Assembly (NCBI GenBank): GCA_034509495.1
Contig: CM067504.1
Span: 42,569,963 to 42,633,962 of the forward strand
DNA from: Acestrorhynchus altus
Taxonomy: Eukaryota; Chordata; Actinopteri; Characiformes; Acestrorhynchidae
Direction of reading: 5' to 3'
Length of the DNA stretch: 64,000 nucleotides
In this document: positions 1-31,200 of the stretch, in pieces
Layout: every line of letters begins with the position of its first letter
How positions within the stretch are numbered: position 1 is the first letter of the stretch
The notes under the pieces: generated by a model
Database searches by the model: none
The model's input: the letters and a program-made list of their open reading frames with translations, nothing else
Told to the model about the DNA's origin: nothing
Program-made: the position numbers and the translations under genes

Positions 1-695
1 TGGAGGAGTGGTGCACACGCCCCTCTGCTCCCGAGCAGGGCCACCACTACAAGCTCTTTGCTGTGGTCATGCACAGTGGAATCACCATCAGCAGTGGCCA
101 TTACACCACCTATATCCGCATGATGGACCTTCACCGAACTGTTCTCAGGCCTCAGTCTCAGGAGGAGAGGCAGGAGGAGGAGGATGGAGAGATAAAGCCT
201 CTGAAGAAAGAAGCCCCTCCACAAGACTACGATGACGGGGAGGTGTCATTTAGTTTGAGCGGAAATAAGACTGTGACTAATGGACCTGCTGTGTCCACCA
301 CTGCTAGCAAAGTAGGAGGAAAGAGGCCTTCAGAAGGGGTTGGACTCCTGGGAGGCCAGAGGAGCATCTCTAGCTACGAACTCGGCAACAACAAGCAGAG
401 CGGTTCGGAGAAACCTGTGTCCGTGGCTGGATGTTCTGCCAGCACTCCTGTGCAGAGCGGAGGGGTAAAAAAGGAGAAGGATGAAGGAGATGCTGTGAAG
501 GAGGAGAGTCAGGTGAGCACCGATTTGGCTCTGCAGAACCTTCAGGACTATGAGGGGAAATGGATGCTCTTTGATGACTCTGAGGTGAGGCTCTTTGATG
601 AAGAGGACTTCCTTAGAGCCTGCTCTCCCGAGACCAGCTCCACCTCCACACCGTACCTCCTCTTCTACAAGAAGGTCTCAGGAGGAATAAGCTGA
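1..695 (+). CDS. usp1: Ubiquitin carboxyl-terminal hydrolase 1, C-terminal end (partial)
   Basis: USP1 is a nuclear cysteine protease that, with its activator UAF1/WDR48, removes ubiquitin from FANCD2 and PCNA. The window opens inside its last coding exon: bases 1-2 finish a codon, and the frame then runs from base 3 to the TGA at 693-695. The His-box VVMHSGITISSGHYTTY places the catalytic His at 99-101. The C-terminal box EGKWMLFDDSEVR carries the Asp pair at 573-578, one of which should be the third catalytic residue; the catalytic Cys lies off the left edge. GLLGGQRS carries the Gly-Gly at 351-356 that matches the autocleavage site of mammalian USP1. The protein ends STPYLLFYKKVSGGIS, a few residues longer than the mammalian ...YKKL as I recall it. 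The acidic, low-complexity insert between the His and Asp boxes is diverged, as expected in this family. The ATG at 63 is internal, not a start. Confidence 0.95.
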   Translation, partial: EEWCTRPSAPEQGHHYKLFAVVMHSGITISSGHYTTYIRMMDLHRTVLRPQSQEERQEEEDGEIKPLKKEAPPQDYDDGEVSFSLSGNKTVTNGPAVSTTASKVGGKRPSEGVGLLGGQRSISSYELGNNKQSGSEKPVSVAGCSASTPVQSGGVKKEKDEGDAVKEESQVSTDLALQNLQDYEGKWMLFDDSEVRLFDEEDFLRACSPETSSTSTPYLLFYKKVSGGIS

Positions 696-1540
696 TTAAG
701 ACTAATTAATGCCATCAGTCTCTAATGTGCAAAGCTAGGATGGCCATTGTTCTCCACCAGTACTGCAGGTTTTATTCTTGTTGAGCAGACACAGGTTTGG
801 AATGAAAATCTGAAGCTTTACAGACCCTCTGTGGAGAAGACTGGATCTAATTCTTACGAGTTCCCCACCAACCCACGATGAACCGCTGATGAAGTCTGAG
901 TTTCAGCTGGGTTTTTTATTTGTACTTGAACGTTTGGCGAAGGGGAGGGTGCATGTACAGCAACCCTGCGCCACAACAATTAAGGTAACCAGCTACTGTT
1001 GGGTGTCCCTCAGAAGGCGCACCGCGGCACTGTGTCCCTGTCCTTCACCGATGAGCTGACGAGGTGGGCTTGTGGTTTTTATATTTGGAGATTTTAAGTT
1101 GTTTATTTTACTGTGGAAGCTTCAGTTTATTTCGAAAGTAGGTACATTTATAAGCAGCTTAACGTTAAAGAGTTTCCTGTCGTAACGAACAGACGTCTGA
1201 CAGTCTGGAGGTCTTTCGAACACGAGAGAATATAGCTAAACTTATTTTTGTAGGTTGACGTTTGCTCACCGAGCAGGAGAACGTCAGTCCTTCAGTTTTC
1301 AGACCTATTTATTGAGCTGACTAATGAAGAAGGTTGCGCTCTGTGGTCACTGCTGTAAAATAGCCTCTGAACCTGCCTAAAGCAATAGAGATGGACTTTA
1401 TTTTTGGTACGGATGGTACAGCTCTGCTGTCACAGATGATTTATGGGTAAAGGGCCGTCAGTTCGCCCCGTTTTGTAGATACTCCTATTAAACATCAGCA
1501 TATTAAACATCCACCCGTGTGGTTTCTGTCAAATCATTTG
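696..1540 (+). other. usp1: usp1 3' UTR with two ATTAAA poly(A) signals
   Basis: This non-coding stretch follows the usp1 stop. Two ATTAAA hexamers on the + strand, at 1487-1492 and 1502-1507, are the best poly(A) signals and would give a 3' UTR of about 0.8 kb. I see no coding potential and no recognisable repeat here. The right limit is approximate because the cleavage site cannot be read directly. Confidence 0.55.
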
Positions 1541-1544
1541 CACA

Positions 1545-1999
1545 CCTTGCATTAAAATATTTATTTAGTAAAATATTTAAGGTAAACAAAAGCTACATAA
1601 AATTATTCAAGAATGTTTGAAACATTTCAATAACTTTAAACAAATGTAACAAAAAAGATAAATAGTGGTACTTTTTGCTTGTTTTTCATTCAGATTATTC
1701 AGTAAATGTTCATCGTACCGTGTGGTATTAATGCTTTAGGACGTCGTAATAAAAAAGTGCACAGAAGATACTGAATACAGTTTGAGACACATGCTGCAAC
1801 ATCCACCTTCAATCCGAATGACAAACAGGCCACATCTGTAAACGCACACACACACACACACACACTCAGAATGACGTACCAACTTCACACTCACTGTAGT
1901 TTCTCCTGTCCGGCAAAAAACACTGATTTTTGTTTCCCAAAAAAAAAAAGAATTTTATATTTACAAACAAATAAATAAAAGCGTGGTGTTTCCTGGTCT
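1545..1999 (-). other. dock7: dock7 3' UTR with AATAAA on the - strand
   Basis: TTTATT at 1560-1565 reads AATAAA on the - strand, about 435 bases past the dock7 stop, and is the nearest good poly(A) signal. The stretch contains a short (CA)n tract at 1845-1865 and an A-run near 1940. Together with the usp1 signals on the other strand, it implies that the two 3' ends nearly abut. Confidence 0.5.
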
Positions 2000-21627
<19,628 letters not shown>

Positions 21628-22031
21628 CTACGGGTGGAGATGAATGAAGGGTGACAACAGATTAGTGTGGAGGACAGGAGTGTGTGGTGCCATCTGTAAC
21701 TCAGATAGACACAGCCACGCACACACACACACGCACACACTCACTCACTCACACACACACTCACTCACACACACACTCACTCACTCACACACACACTCAC
21801 TCACTCACACACTCACTCACTCACTCACTCACACAGACACACACACACTCACACTAACACAGACACACACTCACACAGAACGTAACACTACAGACACACA
21901 AACACAGACCATATACTGACGCCTTCCACCCATAATTTTGCTGAATCATCATAAAAATGGACGTTTTCATAAAGTTTAATTGTCCCTTTTTTCTGCAACA
22001 AAAGTAAATCAGAAACACTTCAGCAGAGGCA

Positions 22032-22150
22032 GGTATTTCAGGTCCAGCGACTCAAAATCCATCACAGGATATTGTTCCGACTGCCTGGACGGCTCTGCTT
22101 CTGCCTCGGTCATCTGTCCAATAACGGCTCTGACTCCACTTTGACTTCAT
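22032..22150. mobile_element. MITE family B, left half only
   Basis: GGTATTTCAGGTCC at its left end, followed by the shared GTTCCGACTGCCTGGACGGC block. The matching right terminus is missing; the sequence passes into the (ATT/ATC)n tract and the N. Confidence 0.6.
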
Positions 22151-22218
22151 GCCATCATCATTATCATTATTATCATCATTATTATTATTATTATTATCAT
22201 CATTATTATCATCATCAT
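22148..22218. repeat. (ATT/ATC)n tract ending at the N
   Basis: Trinucleotides ATT and ATC are mixed for about 70 bases. The last base before the array is an undetermined N at 22219. Confidence 0.92.
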
Positions 22219-22219
22219 N
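22219..22219. other. Undetermined base, probable assembly join
   Basis: This is the only N I see in the window. It separates a trinucleotide tract from the 26-bp array, so it may stand for a gap of unknown size and not for one ambiguous base. If taken as G it would complete the G6 of the first repeat unit. Confidence 0.7.
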
Positions 22220-25200
22220 GGGGGCTGAGCAGATGTACAGTGTTGGGGGGCTGAGCAGATGTACAGTGTTGGGGGGCTGAGCAGATGTACAGTGTTGGGG
22301 GGCTGAGCAGATGTACAGTGTTGGGGGGCTGAGCAGATGTACAGTGTTGGGGGGCTGAGCAGATGTACAGTGTTGGGGGGCTGAGCAGATGTACAGTGTT
22401 GGGGGGCTGAGCAGATGTACAGTGTTGGGGGGCTGAGCAGATGTACAGTGTTGGGGGGCTGAGCAGATGTACAGTGTTGGGGGGCTGAGCAGATGTACAG
22501 TGTTGGGGGGCTGAGCAGATGTACAGTGTTGGGGGGCTGAGCAGATGTACAGTGTTGGGGGGCTGAGCAGATGTACAGTGTTGGGGGGCTGAGCAGATGT
22601 ACAGTGTTGGGGGGCTGAGCAGATGTACAGTGTTGGGGGGCTGAGCAGATGTACAGTGTTGGGGGGCTGAGCAGATGTACAGTGTTGGGGGGCTGAGCAG
22701 ATGTACAGTGTTGGGGGGCTGAGCAGATGTACAGTGTTGGGGGGCTGAGCAGATGTACAGTGTTGGGGGGCTGAGCAGATGTACAGTGTTGGGGGGCTGA
22801 GCAGATGTACAGTGTTGGGGGGCTGAGCAGATGTACAGTGTTGGGGGGCTGAGCAGATGTACAGTGTTGGGGGGCTGAGCAGATGTACAGTGTTGGGGGG
22901 CTGAGCAGATGTACAGTGTTGGGGGGCTGAGCAGATGTACAGTGTTGGGGGGCTGAGCAGATGTACAGTGTTGGGGGGCTGAGCAGATGTACAGTGTTGG
23001 GGGGCTGAGCAGATGTACAGTGTTGGGGGGCTGAGCAGATGTACAGTGTTGGGGGGCTGAGCAGATGTACAGTGTTGGGGGGCTGAGCAGATGTACAGTG
23101 TTGGGGGGCTGAGCAGATGTACAGTGTTGGGGGGCTGAGCAGATGTACAGTGTTGGGGGGCTGAGCAGATGTACAGTGTTGGGGGGCTGAGCAGATGTAC
23201 AGTGTTGGGGGGCTGAGCAGATGTACAGTGTTGGGGGGCTGAGCAGATGTACAGTGTTGGGGGGCTGAGCAGATGTACAGTGTTGGGGGGCTGAGCAGAT
23301 GTACAGTGTTGGGGGGCTGAGCAGATGTACAGTGTTGGGGGGCTGAGCAGATGTACAGTGTTGGGGGGCTGAGCAGATGTACAGTGTTGGGGGGCTGAGC
23401 AGATGTACAGTGTTGGGGGGCTGAGCAGATGTACAGTGTTGGGGGGCTGAGCAGATGTACAGTGTTGGGGGGCTGAGCAGATGTACAGTGTTGGGGGGCT
23501 GAGCAGATGTACAGTGTTGGGGGGCTGAGCAGATGTACAGTGTTGGGGGGCTGAGCAGATGTACAGTGTTGGGGGGCTGAGCAGATGTACAGTGTTGGGG
23601 GGCTGAGCAGATGTACAGTGTTGGGGGGCTGAGCAGATGTACAGTGTTGGGGGGCTGAGCAGATGTACAGTGTTGGGGGGCTGAGCAGATGTACAGTGTT
23701 GGGGGGCTGAGCAGATGTACAGTGTTGGGGGGCTGAGCAGATGTACAGTGTTGGGGGGCTGAGCAGATGTACAGTGTTGGGGGGCTGAGCAGATGTACAG
23801 TGTTGGGGGGCTGAGCAGATGTACAGTGTTGGGGGGCTGAGCAGATGTACAGTGTTGGGGGGCTGAGCAGATGTACAGTGTTGGGGGGCTGAGCAGATGT
23901 ACAGTGTTGGGGGGCTGAGCAGATGTACAGTGTTGGGGGGCTGAGCAGATGTACAGTGTTGGGGGGCTGAGCAGATGTACAGTGTTGGGGGGCTGAGCAG
24001 ATGTACAGTGTTGGGGGGCTGAGCAGATGTACAGTGTTGGGGGGCTGAGCAGATGTACAGTGTTGGGGGGCTGAGCAGATGTACAGTGTTGGGGGGCTGA
24101 GCAGATGTACAGTGTTGGGGGGCTGAGCAGATGTACAGTGTTGGGGGGCTGAGCAGATGTACAGTGTTGGGGGGCTGAGCAGATGTACAGTGTTGGGGGG
24201 CTGAGCAGATGTACAGTGTTGGGGGGCTGAGCAGATGTACAGTGTTGGGGGGCTGAGCAGATGTACAGTGTTGGGGGGCTGAGCAGATGTACAGTGTTGG
24301 GGGGCTGAGCAGATGTACAGTGTTGGGGGGCTGAGCAGATGTACAGTGTTGGGGGGCTGAGCAGATGTACAGTGTTGGGGGGCTGAGCAGATGTACAGTG
24401 TTGGGGGGCTGAGCAGATGTACAGTGTTGGGGGGCTGAGCAGATGTACAGTGTTGGGGGGCTGAGCAGATGTACAGTGTTGGGGGGCTGAGCAGATGTAC
24501 AGTGTTGGGGGGCTGAGCAGATGTACAGTGTTGGGGGGCTGAGCAGATGTACAGTGTTGGGGGGCTGAGCAGATGTACAGTGTTGGGGGGCTGAGCAGAT
24601 GTACAGTGTTGGGGGGCTGAGCAGATGTACAGTGTTGGGGGGCTGAGCAGATGTACAGTGTTGGGGGGCTGAGCAGATGTACAGTGTTGGGGGGCTGAGC
24701 AGATGTACAGTGTTGGGGGGCTGAGCAGATGTACAGTGTTGGGGGGCTGAGCAGATGTACAGTGTTGGGGGGCTGAGCAGATGTACAGTGTTGGGGGGCT
24801 GAGCAGATGTACAGTGTTGGGGGGCTGAGCAGATGTACAGTGTTGGGGGGCTGAGCAGATGTACAGTGTTGGGGGGCTGAGCAGATGTACAGTGTTGGGG
24901 GGCTGAGCAGATGTACAGTGTTGGGGGGCTGAGCAGATGTACAGTGTTGGGGGGCTGAGCAGATGTACAGTGTTGGGGGGCTGAGCAGATGTACAGTGTT
25001 GGGGGGCTGAGCAGATGTACAGTGTTGGGGGGCTGAGCAGATGTACAGTGTTGGGGGGCTGAGCAGATGTACAGTGTTGGGGGGCTGAGCAGATGTACAG
25101 TGTTGGGGGGCTGAGCAGATGTACAGTGTTGGGGGGCTGAGCAGATGTACAGTGTTGGGGGGCTGAGCAGATGTACAGTGTTGGGGGGCTGAGCAGATGT

Positions 25201-28200
25201 ACAGTGTTGGGGGGCTGAGCAGATGTACAGTGTTGGGGGGCTGAGCAGATGTACAGTGTTGGGGGGCTGAGCAGATGTACAGTGTTGGGGGGCTGAGCAG
25301 ATGTACAGTGTTGGGGGGCTGAGCAGATGTACAGTGTTGGGGGGCTGAGCAGATGTACAGTGTTGGGGGGCTGAGCAGATGTACAGTGTTGGGGGGCTGA
25401 GCAGATGTACAGTGTTGGGGGGCTGAGCAGATGTACAGTGTTGGGGGGCTGAGCAGATGTACAGTGTTGGGGGGCTGAGCAGATGTACAGTGTTGGGGGG
25501 CTGAGCAGATGTACAGTGTTGGGGGGCTGAGCAGATGTACAGTGTTGGGGGGCTGAGCAGATGTACAGTGTTGGGGGGCTGAGCAGATGTACAGTGTTGG
25601 GGGGCTGAGCAGATGTACAGTGTTGGGGGGCTGAGCAGATGTACAGTGTTGGGGGGCTGAGCAGATGTACAGTGTTGGGGGGCTGAGCAGATGTACAGTG
25701 TTGGGGGGCTGAGCAGATGTACAGTGTTGGGGGGCTGAGCAGATGTACAGTGTTGGGGGGCTGAGCAGATGTACAGTGTTGGGGGGCTGAGCAGATGTAC
25801 AGTGTTGGGGGGCTGAGCAGATGTACAGTGTTGGGGGGCTGAGCAGATGTACAGTGTTGGGGGGCTGAGCAGATGTACAGTGTTGGGGGGCTGAGCAGAT
25901 GTACAGTGTTGGGGGGCTGAGCAGATGTACAGTGTTGGGGGGCTGAGCAGATGTACAGTGTTGGGGGGCTGAGCAGATGTACAGTGTTGGGGGGCTGAGC
26001 AGATGTACAGTGTTGGGGGGCTGAGCAGATGTACAGTGTTGGGGGGCTGAGCAGATGTACAGTGTTGGGGGGCTGAGCAGATGTACAGTGTTGGGGGGCT
26101 GAGCAGATGTACAGTGTTGGGGGGCTGAGCAGATGTACAGTGTTGGGGGGCTGAGCAGATGTACAGTGTTGGGGGGCTGAGCAGATGTACAGTGTTGGGG
26201 GGCTGAGCAGATGTACAGTGTTGGGGGGCTGAGCAGATGTACAGTGTTGGGGGGCTGAGCAGATGTACAGTGTTGGGGGGCTGAGCAGATGTACAGTGTT
26301 GGGGGGCTGAGCAGATGTACAGTGTTGGGGGGCTGAGCAGATGTACAGTGTTGGGGGGCTGAGCAGATGTACAGTGTTGGGGGGCTGAGCAGATGTACAG
26401 TGTTGGGGGGCTGAGCAGATGTACAGTGTTGGGGGGCTGAGCAGATGTACAGTGTTGGGGGGCTGAGCAGATGTACAGTGTTGGGGGGCTGAGCAGATGT
26501 ACAGTGTTGGGGGGCTGAGCAGATGTACAGTGTTGGGGGGCTGAGCAGATGTACAGTGTTGGGGGGCTGAGCAGATGTACAGTGTTGGGGGGCTGAGCAG
26601 ATGTACAGTGTTGGGGGGCTGAGCAGATGTACAGTGTTGGGGGGCTGAGCAGATGTACAGTGTTGGGGGGCTGAGCAGATGTACAGTGTTGGGGGGCTGA
26701 GCAGATGTACAGTGTTGGGGGGCTGAGCAGATGTACAGTGTTGGGGGGCTGAGCAGATGTACAGTGTTGGGGGGCTGAGCAGATGTACAGTGTTGGGGGG
26801 CTGAGCAGATGTACAGTGTTGGGGGGCTGAGCAGATGTACAGTGTTGGGGGGCTGAGCAGATGTACAGTGTTGGGGGGCTGAGCAGATGTACAGTGTTGG
26901 GGGGCTGAGCAGATGTACAGTGTTGGGGGGCTGAGCAGATGTACAGTGTTGGGGGGCTGAGCAGATGTACAGTGTTGGGGGGCTGAGCAGATGTACAGTG
27001 TTGGGGGGCTGAGCAGATGTACAGTGTTGGGGGGCTGAGCAGATGTACAGTGTTGGGGGGCTGAGCAGATGTACAGTGTTGGGGGGCTGAGCAGATGTAC
27101 AGTGTTGGGGGGCTGAGCAGATGTACAGTGTTGGGGGGCTGAGCAGATGTACAGTGTTGGGGGGCTGAGCAGATGTACAGTGTTGGGGGGCTGAGCAGAT
27201 GTACAGTGTTGGGGGGCTGAGCAGATGTACAGTGTTGGGGGGCTGAGCAGATGTACAGTGTTGGGGGGCTGAGCAGATGTACAGTGTTGGGGGGCTGAGC
27301 AGATGTACAGTGTTGGGGGGCTGAGCAGATGTACAGTGTTGGGGGGCTGAGCAGATGTACAGTGTTGGGGGGCTGAGCAGATGTACAGTGTTGGGGGGCT
27401 GAGCAGATGTACAGTGTTGGGGGGCTGAGCAGATGTACAGTGTTGGGGGGCTGAGCAGATGTACAGTGTTGGGGGGCTGAGCAGATGTACAGTGTTGGGG
27501 GGCTGAGCAGATGTACAGTGTTGGGGGGCTGAGCAGATGTACAGTGTTGGGGGGCTGAGCAGATGTACAGTGTTGGGGGGCTGAGCAGATGTACAGTGTT
27601 GGGGGGCTGAGCAGATGTACAGTGTTGGGGGGCTGAGCAGATGTACAGTGTTGGGGGGCTGAGCAGATGTACAGTGTTGGGGGGCTGAGCAGATGTACAG
27701 TGTTGGGGGGCTGAGCAGATGTACAGTGTTGGGGGGCTGAGCAGATGTACAGTGTTGGGGGGCTGAGCAGATGTACAGTGTTGGGGGGCTGAGCAGATGT
27801 ACAGTGTTGGGGGGCTGAGCAGATGTACAGTGTTGGGGGGCTGAGCAGATGTACAGTGTTGGGGGGCTGAGCAGATGTACAGTGTTGGGGGGCTGAGCAG
27901 ATGTACAGTGTTGGGGGGCTGAGCAGATGTACAGTGTTGGGGGGCTGAGCAGATGTACAGTGTTGGGGGGCTGAGCAGATGTACAGTGTTGGGGGGCTGA
28001 GCAGATGTACAGTGTTGGGGGGCTGAGCAGATGTACAGTGTTGGGGGGCTGAGCAGATGTACAGTGTTGGGGGGCTGAGCAGATGTACAGTGTTGGGGGG
28101 CTGAGCAGATGTACAGTGTTGGGGGGCTGAGCAGATGTACAGTGTTGGGGGGCTGAGCAGATGTACAGTGTTGGGGGGCTGAGCAGATGTACAGTGTTGG

Positions 28201-31200
28201 GGGGCTGAGCAGATGTACAGTGTTGGGGGGCTGAGCAGATGTACAGTGTTGGGGGGCTGAGCAGATGTACAGTGTTGGGGGGCTGAGCAGATGTACAGTG
28301 TTGGGGGGCTGAGCAGATGTACAGTGTTGGGGGGCTGAGCAGATGTACAGTGTTGGGGGGCTGAGCAGATGTACAGTGTTGGGGGGCTGAGCAGATGTAC
28401 AGTGTTGGGGGGCTGAGCAGATGTACAGTGTTGGGGGGCTGAGCAGATGTACAGTGTTGGGGGGCTGAGCAGATGTACAGTGTTGGGGGGCTGAGCAGAT
28501 GTACAGTGTTGGGGGGCTGAGCAGATGTACAGTGTTGGGGGGCTGAGCAGATGTACAGTGTTGGGGGGCTGAGCAGATGTACAGTGTTGGGGGGCTGAGC
28601 AGATGTACAGTGTTGGGGGGCTGAGCAGATGTACAGTGTTGGGGGGCTGAGCAGATGTACAGTGTTGGGGGGCTGAGCAGATGTACAGTGTTGGGGGGCT
28701 GAGCAGATGTACAGTGTTGGGGGGCTGAGCAGATGTACAGTGTTGGGGGGCTGAGCAGATGTACAGTGTTGGGGGGCTGAGCAGATGTACAGTGTTGGGG
28801 GGCTGAGCAGATGTACAGTGTTGGGGGGCTGAGCAGATGTACAGTGTTGGGGGGCTGAGCAGATGTACAGTGTTGGGGGGCTGAGCAGATGTACAGTGTT
28901 GGGGGGCTGAGCAGATGTACAGTGTTGGGGGGCTGAGCAGATGTACAGTGTTGGGGGGCTGAGCAGATGTACAGTGTTGGGGGGCTGAGCAGATGTACAG
29001 TGTTGGGGGGCTGAGCAGATGTACAGTGTTGGGGGGCTGAGCAGATGTACAGTGTTGGGGGGCTGAGCAGATGTACAGTGTTGGGGGGCTGAGCAGATGT
29101 ACAGTGTTGGGGGGCTGAGCAGATGTACAGTGTTGGGGGGCTGAGCAGATGTACAGTGTTGGGGGGCTGAGCAGATGTACAGTGTTGGGGGGCTGAGCAG
29201 ATGTACAGTGTTGGGGGGCTGAGCAGATGTACAGTGTTGGGGGGCTGAGCAGATGTACAGTGTTGGGGGGCTGAGCAGATGTACAGTGTTGGGGGGCTGA
29301 GCAGATGTACAGTGTTGGGGGGCTGAGCAGATGTACAGTGTTGGGGGGCTGAGCAGATGTACAGTGTTGGGGGGCTGAGCAGATGTACAGTGTTGGGGGG
29401 CTGAGCAGATGTACAGTGTTGGGGGGCTGAGCAGATGTACAGTGTTGGGGGGCTGAGCAGATGTACAGTGTTGGGGGGCTGAGCAGATGTACAGTGTTGG
29501 GGGGCTGAGCAGATGTACAGTGTTGGGGGGCTGAGCAGATGTACAGTGTTGGGGGGCTGAGCAGATGTACAGTGTTGGGGGGCTGAGCAGATGTACAGTG
29601 TTGGGGGGCTGAGCAGATGTACAGTGTTGGGGGGCTGAGCAGATGTACAGTGTTGGGGGGCTGAGCAGATGTACAGTGTTGGGGGGCTGAGCAGATGTAC
29701 AGTGTTGGGGGGCTGAGCAGATGTACAGTGTTGGGGGGCTGAGCAGATGTACAGTGTTGGGGGGCTGAGCAGATGTACAGTGTTGGGGGGCTGAGCAGAT
29801 GTACAGTGTTGGGGGGCTGAGCAGATGTACAGTGTTGGGGGGCTGAGCAGATGTACAGTGTTGGGGGGCTGAGCAGATGTACAGTGTTGGGGGGCTGAGC
29901 AGATGTACAGTGTTGGGGGGCTGAGCAGATGTACAGTGTTGGGGGGCTGAGCAGATGTACAGTGTTGGGGGGCTGAGCAGATGTACAGTGTTGGGGGGCT
30001 GAGCAGATGTACAGTGTTGGGGGGCTGAGCAGATGTACAGTGTTGGGGGGCTGAGCAGATGTACAGTGTTGGGGGGCTGAGCAGATGTACAGTGTTGGGG
30101 GGCTGAGCAGATGTACAGTGTTGGGGGGCTGAGCAGATGTACAGTGTTGGGGGGCTGAGCAGATGTACAGTGTTGGGGGGCTGAGCAGATGTACAGTGTT
30201 GGGGGGCTGAGCAGATGTACAGTGTTGGGGGGCTGAGCAGATGTACAGTGTTGGGGGGCTGAGCAGATGTACAGTGTTGGGGGGCTGAGCAGATGTACAG
30301 TGTTGGGGGGCTGAGCAGATGTACAGTGTTGGGGGGCTGAGCAGATGTACAGTGTTGGGGGGCTGAGCAGATGTACAGTGTTGGGGGGCTGAGCAGATGT
30401 ACAGTGTTGGGGGGCTGAGCAGATGTACAGTGTTGGGGGGCTGAGCAGATGTACAGTGTTGGGGGGCTGAGCAGATGTACAGTGTTGGGGGGCTGAGCAG
30501 ATGTACAGTGTTGGGGGGCTGAGCAGATGTACAGTGTTGGGGGGCTGAGCAGATGTACAGTGTTGGGGGGCTGAGCAGATGTACAGTGTTGGGGGGCTGA
30601 GCAGATGTACAGTGTTGGGGGGCTGAGCAGATGTACAGTGTTGGGGGGCTGAGCAGATGTACAGTGTTGGGGGGCTGAGCAGATGTACAGTGTTGGGGGG
30701 CTGAGCAGATGTACAGTGTTGGGGGGCTGAGCAGATGTACAGTGTTGGGGGGCTGAGCAGATGTACAGTGTTGGGGGGCTGAGCAGATGTACAGTGTTGG
30801 GGGGCTGAGCAGATGTACAGTGTTGGGGGGCTGAGCAGATGTACAGTGTTGGGGGGCTGAGCAGATGTACAGTGTTGGGGGGCTGAGCAGATGTACAGTG
30901 TTGGGGGGCTGAGCAGATGTACAGTGTTGGGGGGCTGAGCAGATGTACAGTGTTGGGGGGCTGAGCAGATGTACAGTGTTGGGGGGCTGAGCAGATGTAC
31001 AGTGTTGGGGGGCTGAGCAGATGTACAGTGTTGGGGGGCTGAGCAGATGTACAGTGTTGGGGGGCTGAGCAGATGTACAGTGTTGGGGGGCTGAGCAGAT
31101 GTACAGTGTTGGGGGGCTGAGCAGATGTACAGTGTTGGGGGGCTGAGCAGATGTACAGTGTTGGGGGGCTGAGCAGATGTACAGTGTTGGGGGGCTGAGC

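Larger units (their letters stand above)
21628..22218. other. Truncated dock7 intron up to the N
   Basis: This is the intron-side flank of the most 5' dock7 exon visible. It holds a (CA)n/(CTCACTCA)n tract (21715-21905), the left half of a family-B MITE (22032-22150) and an (ATT/ATC)n tract (22148-22218) that ends at the N. Confidence 0.8.

Noticed and set aside
8..235. Open frame overlapping usp1 in another frame
   Set aside because: The usp1 frame carries the conserved His and Asp boxes; this one is its shadow.
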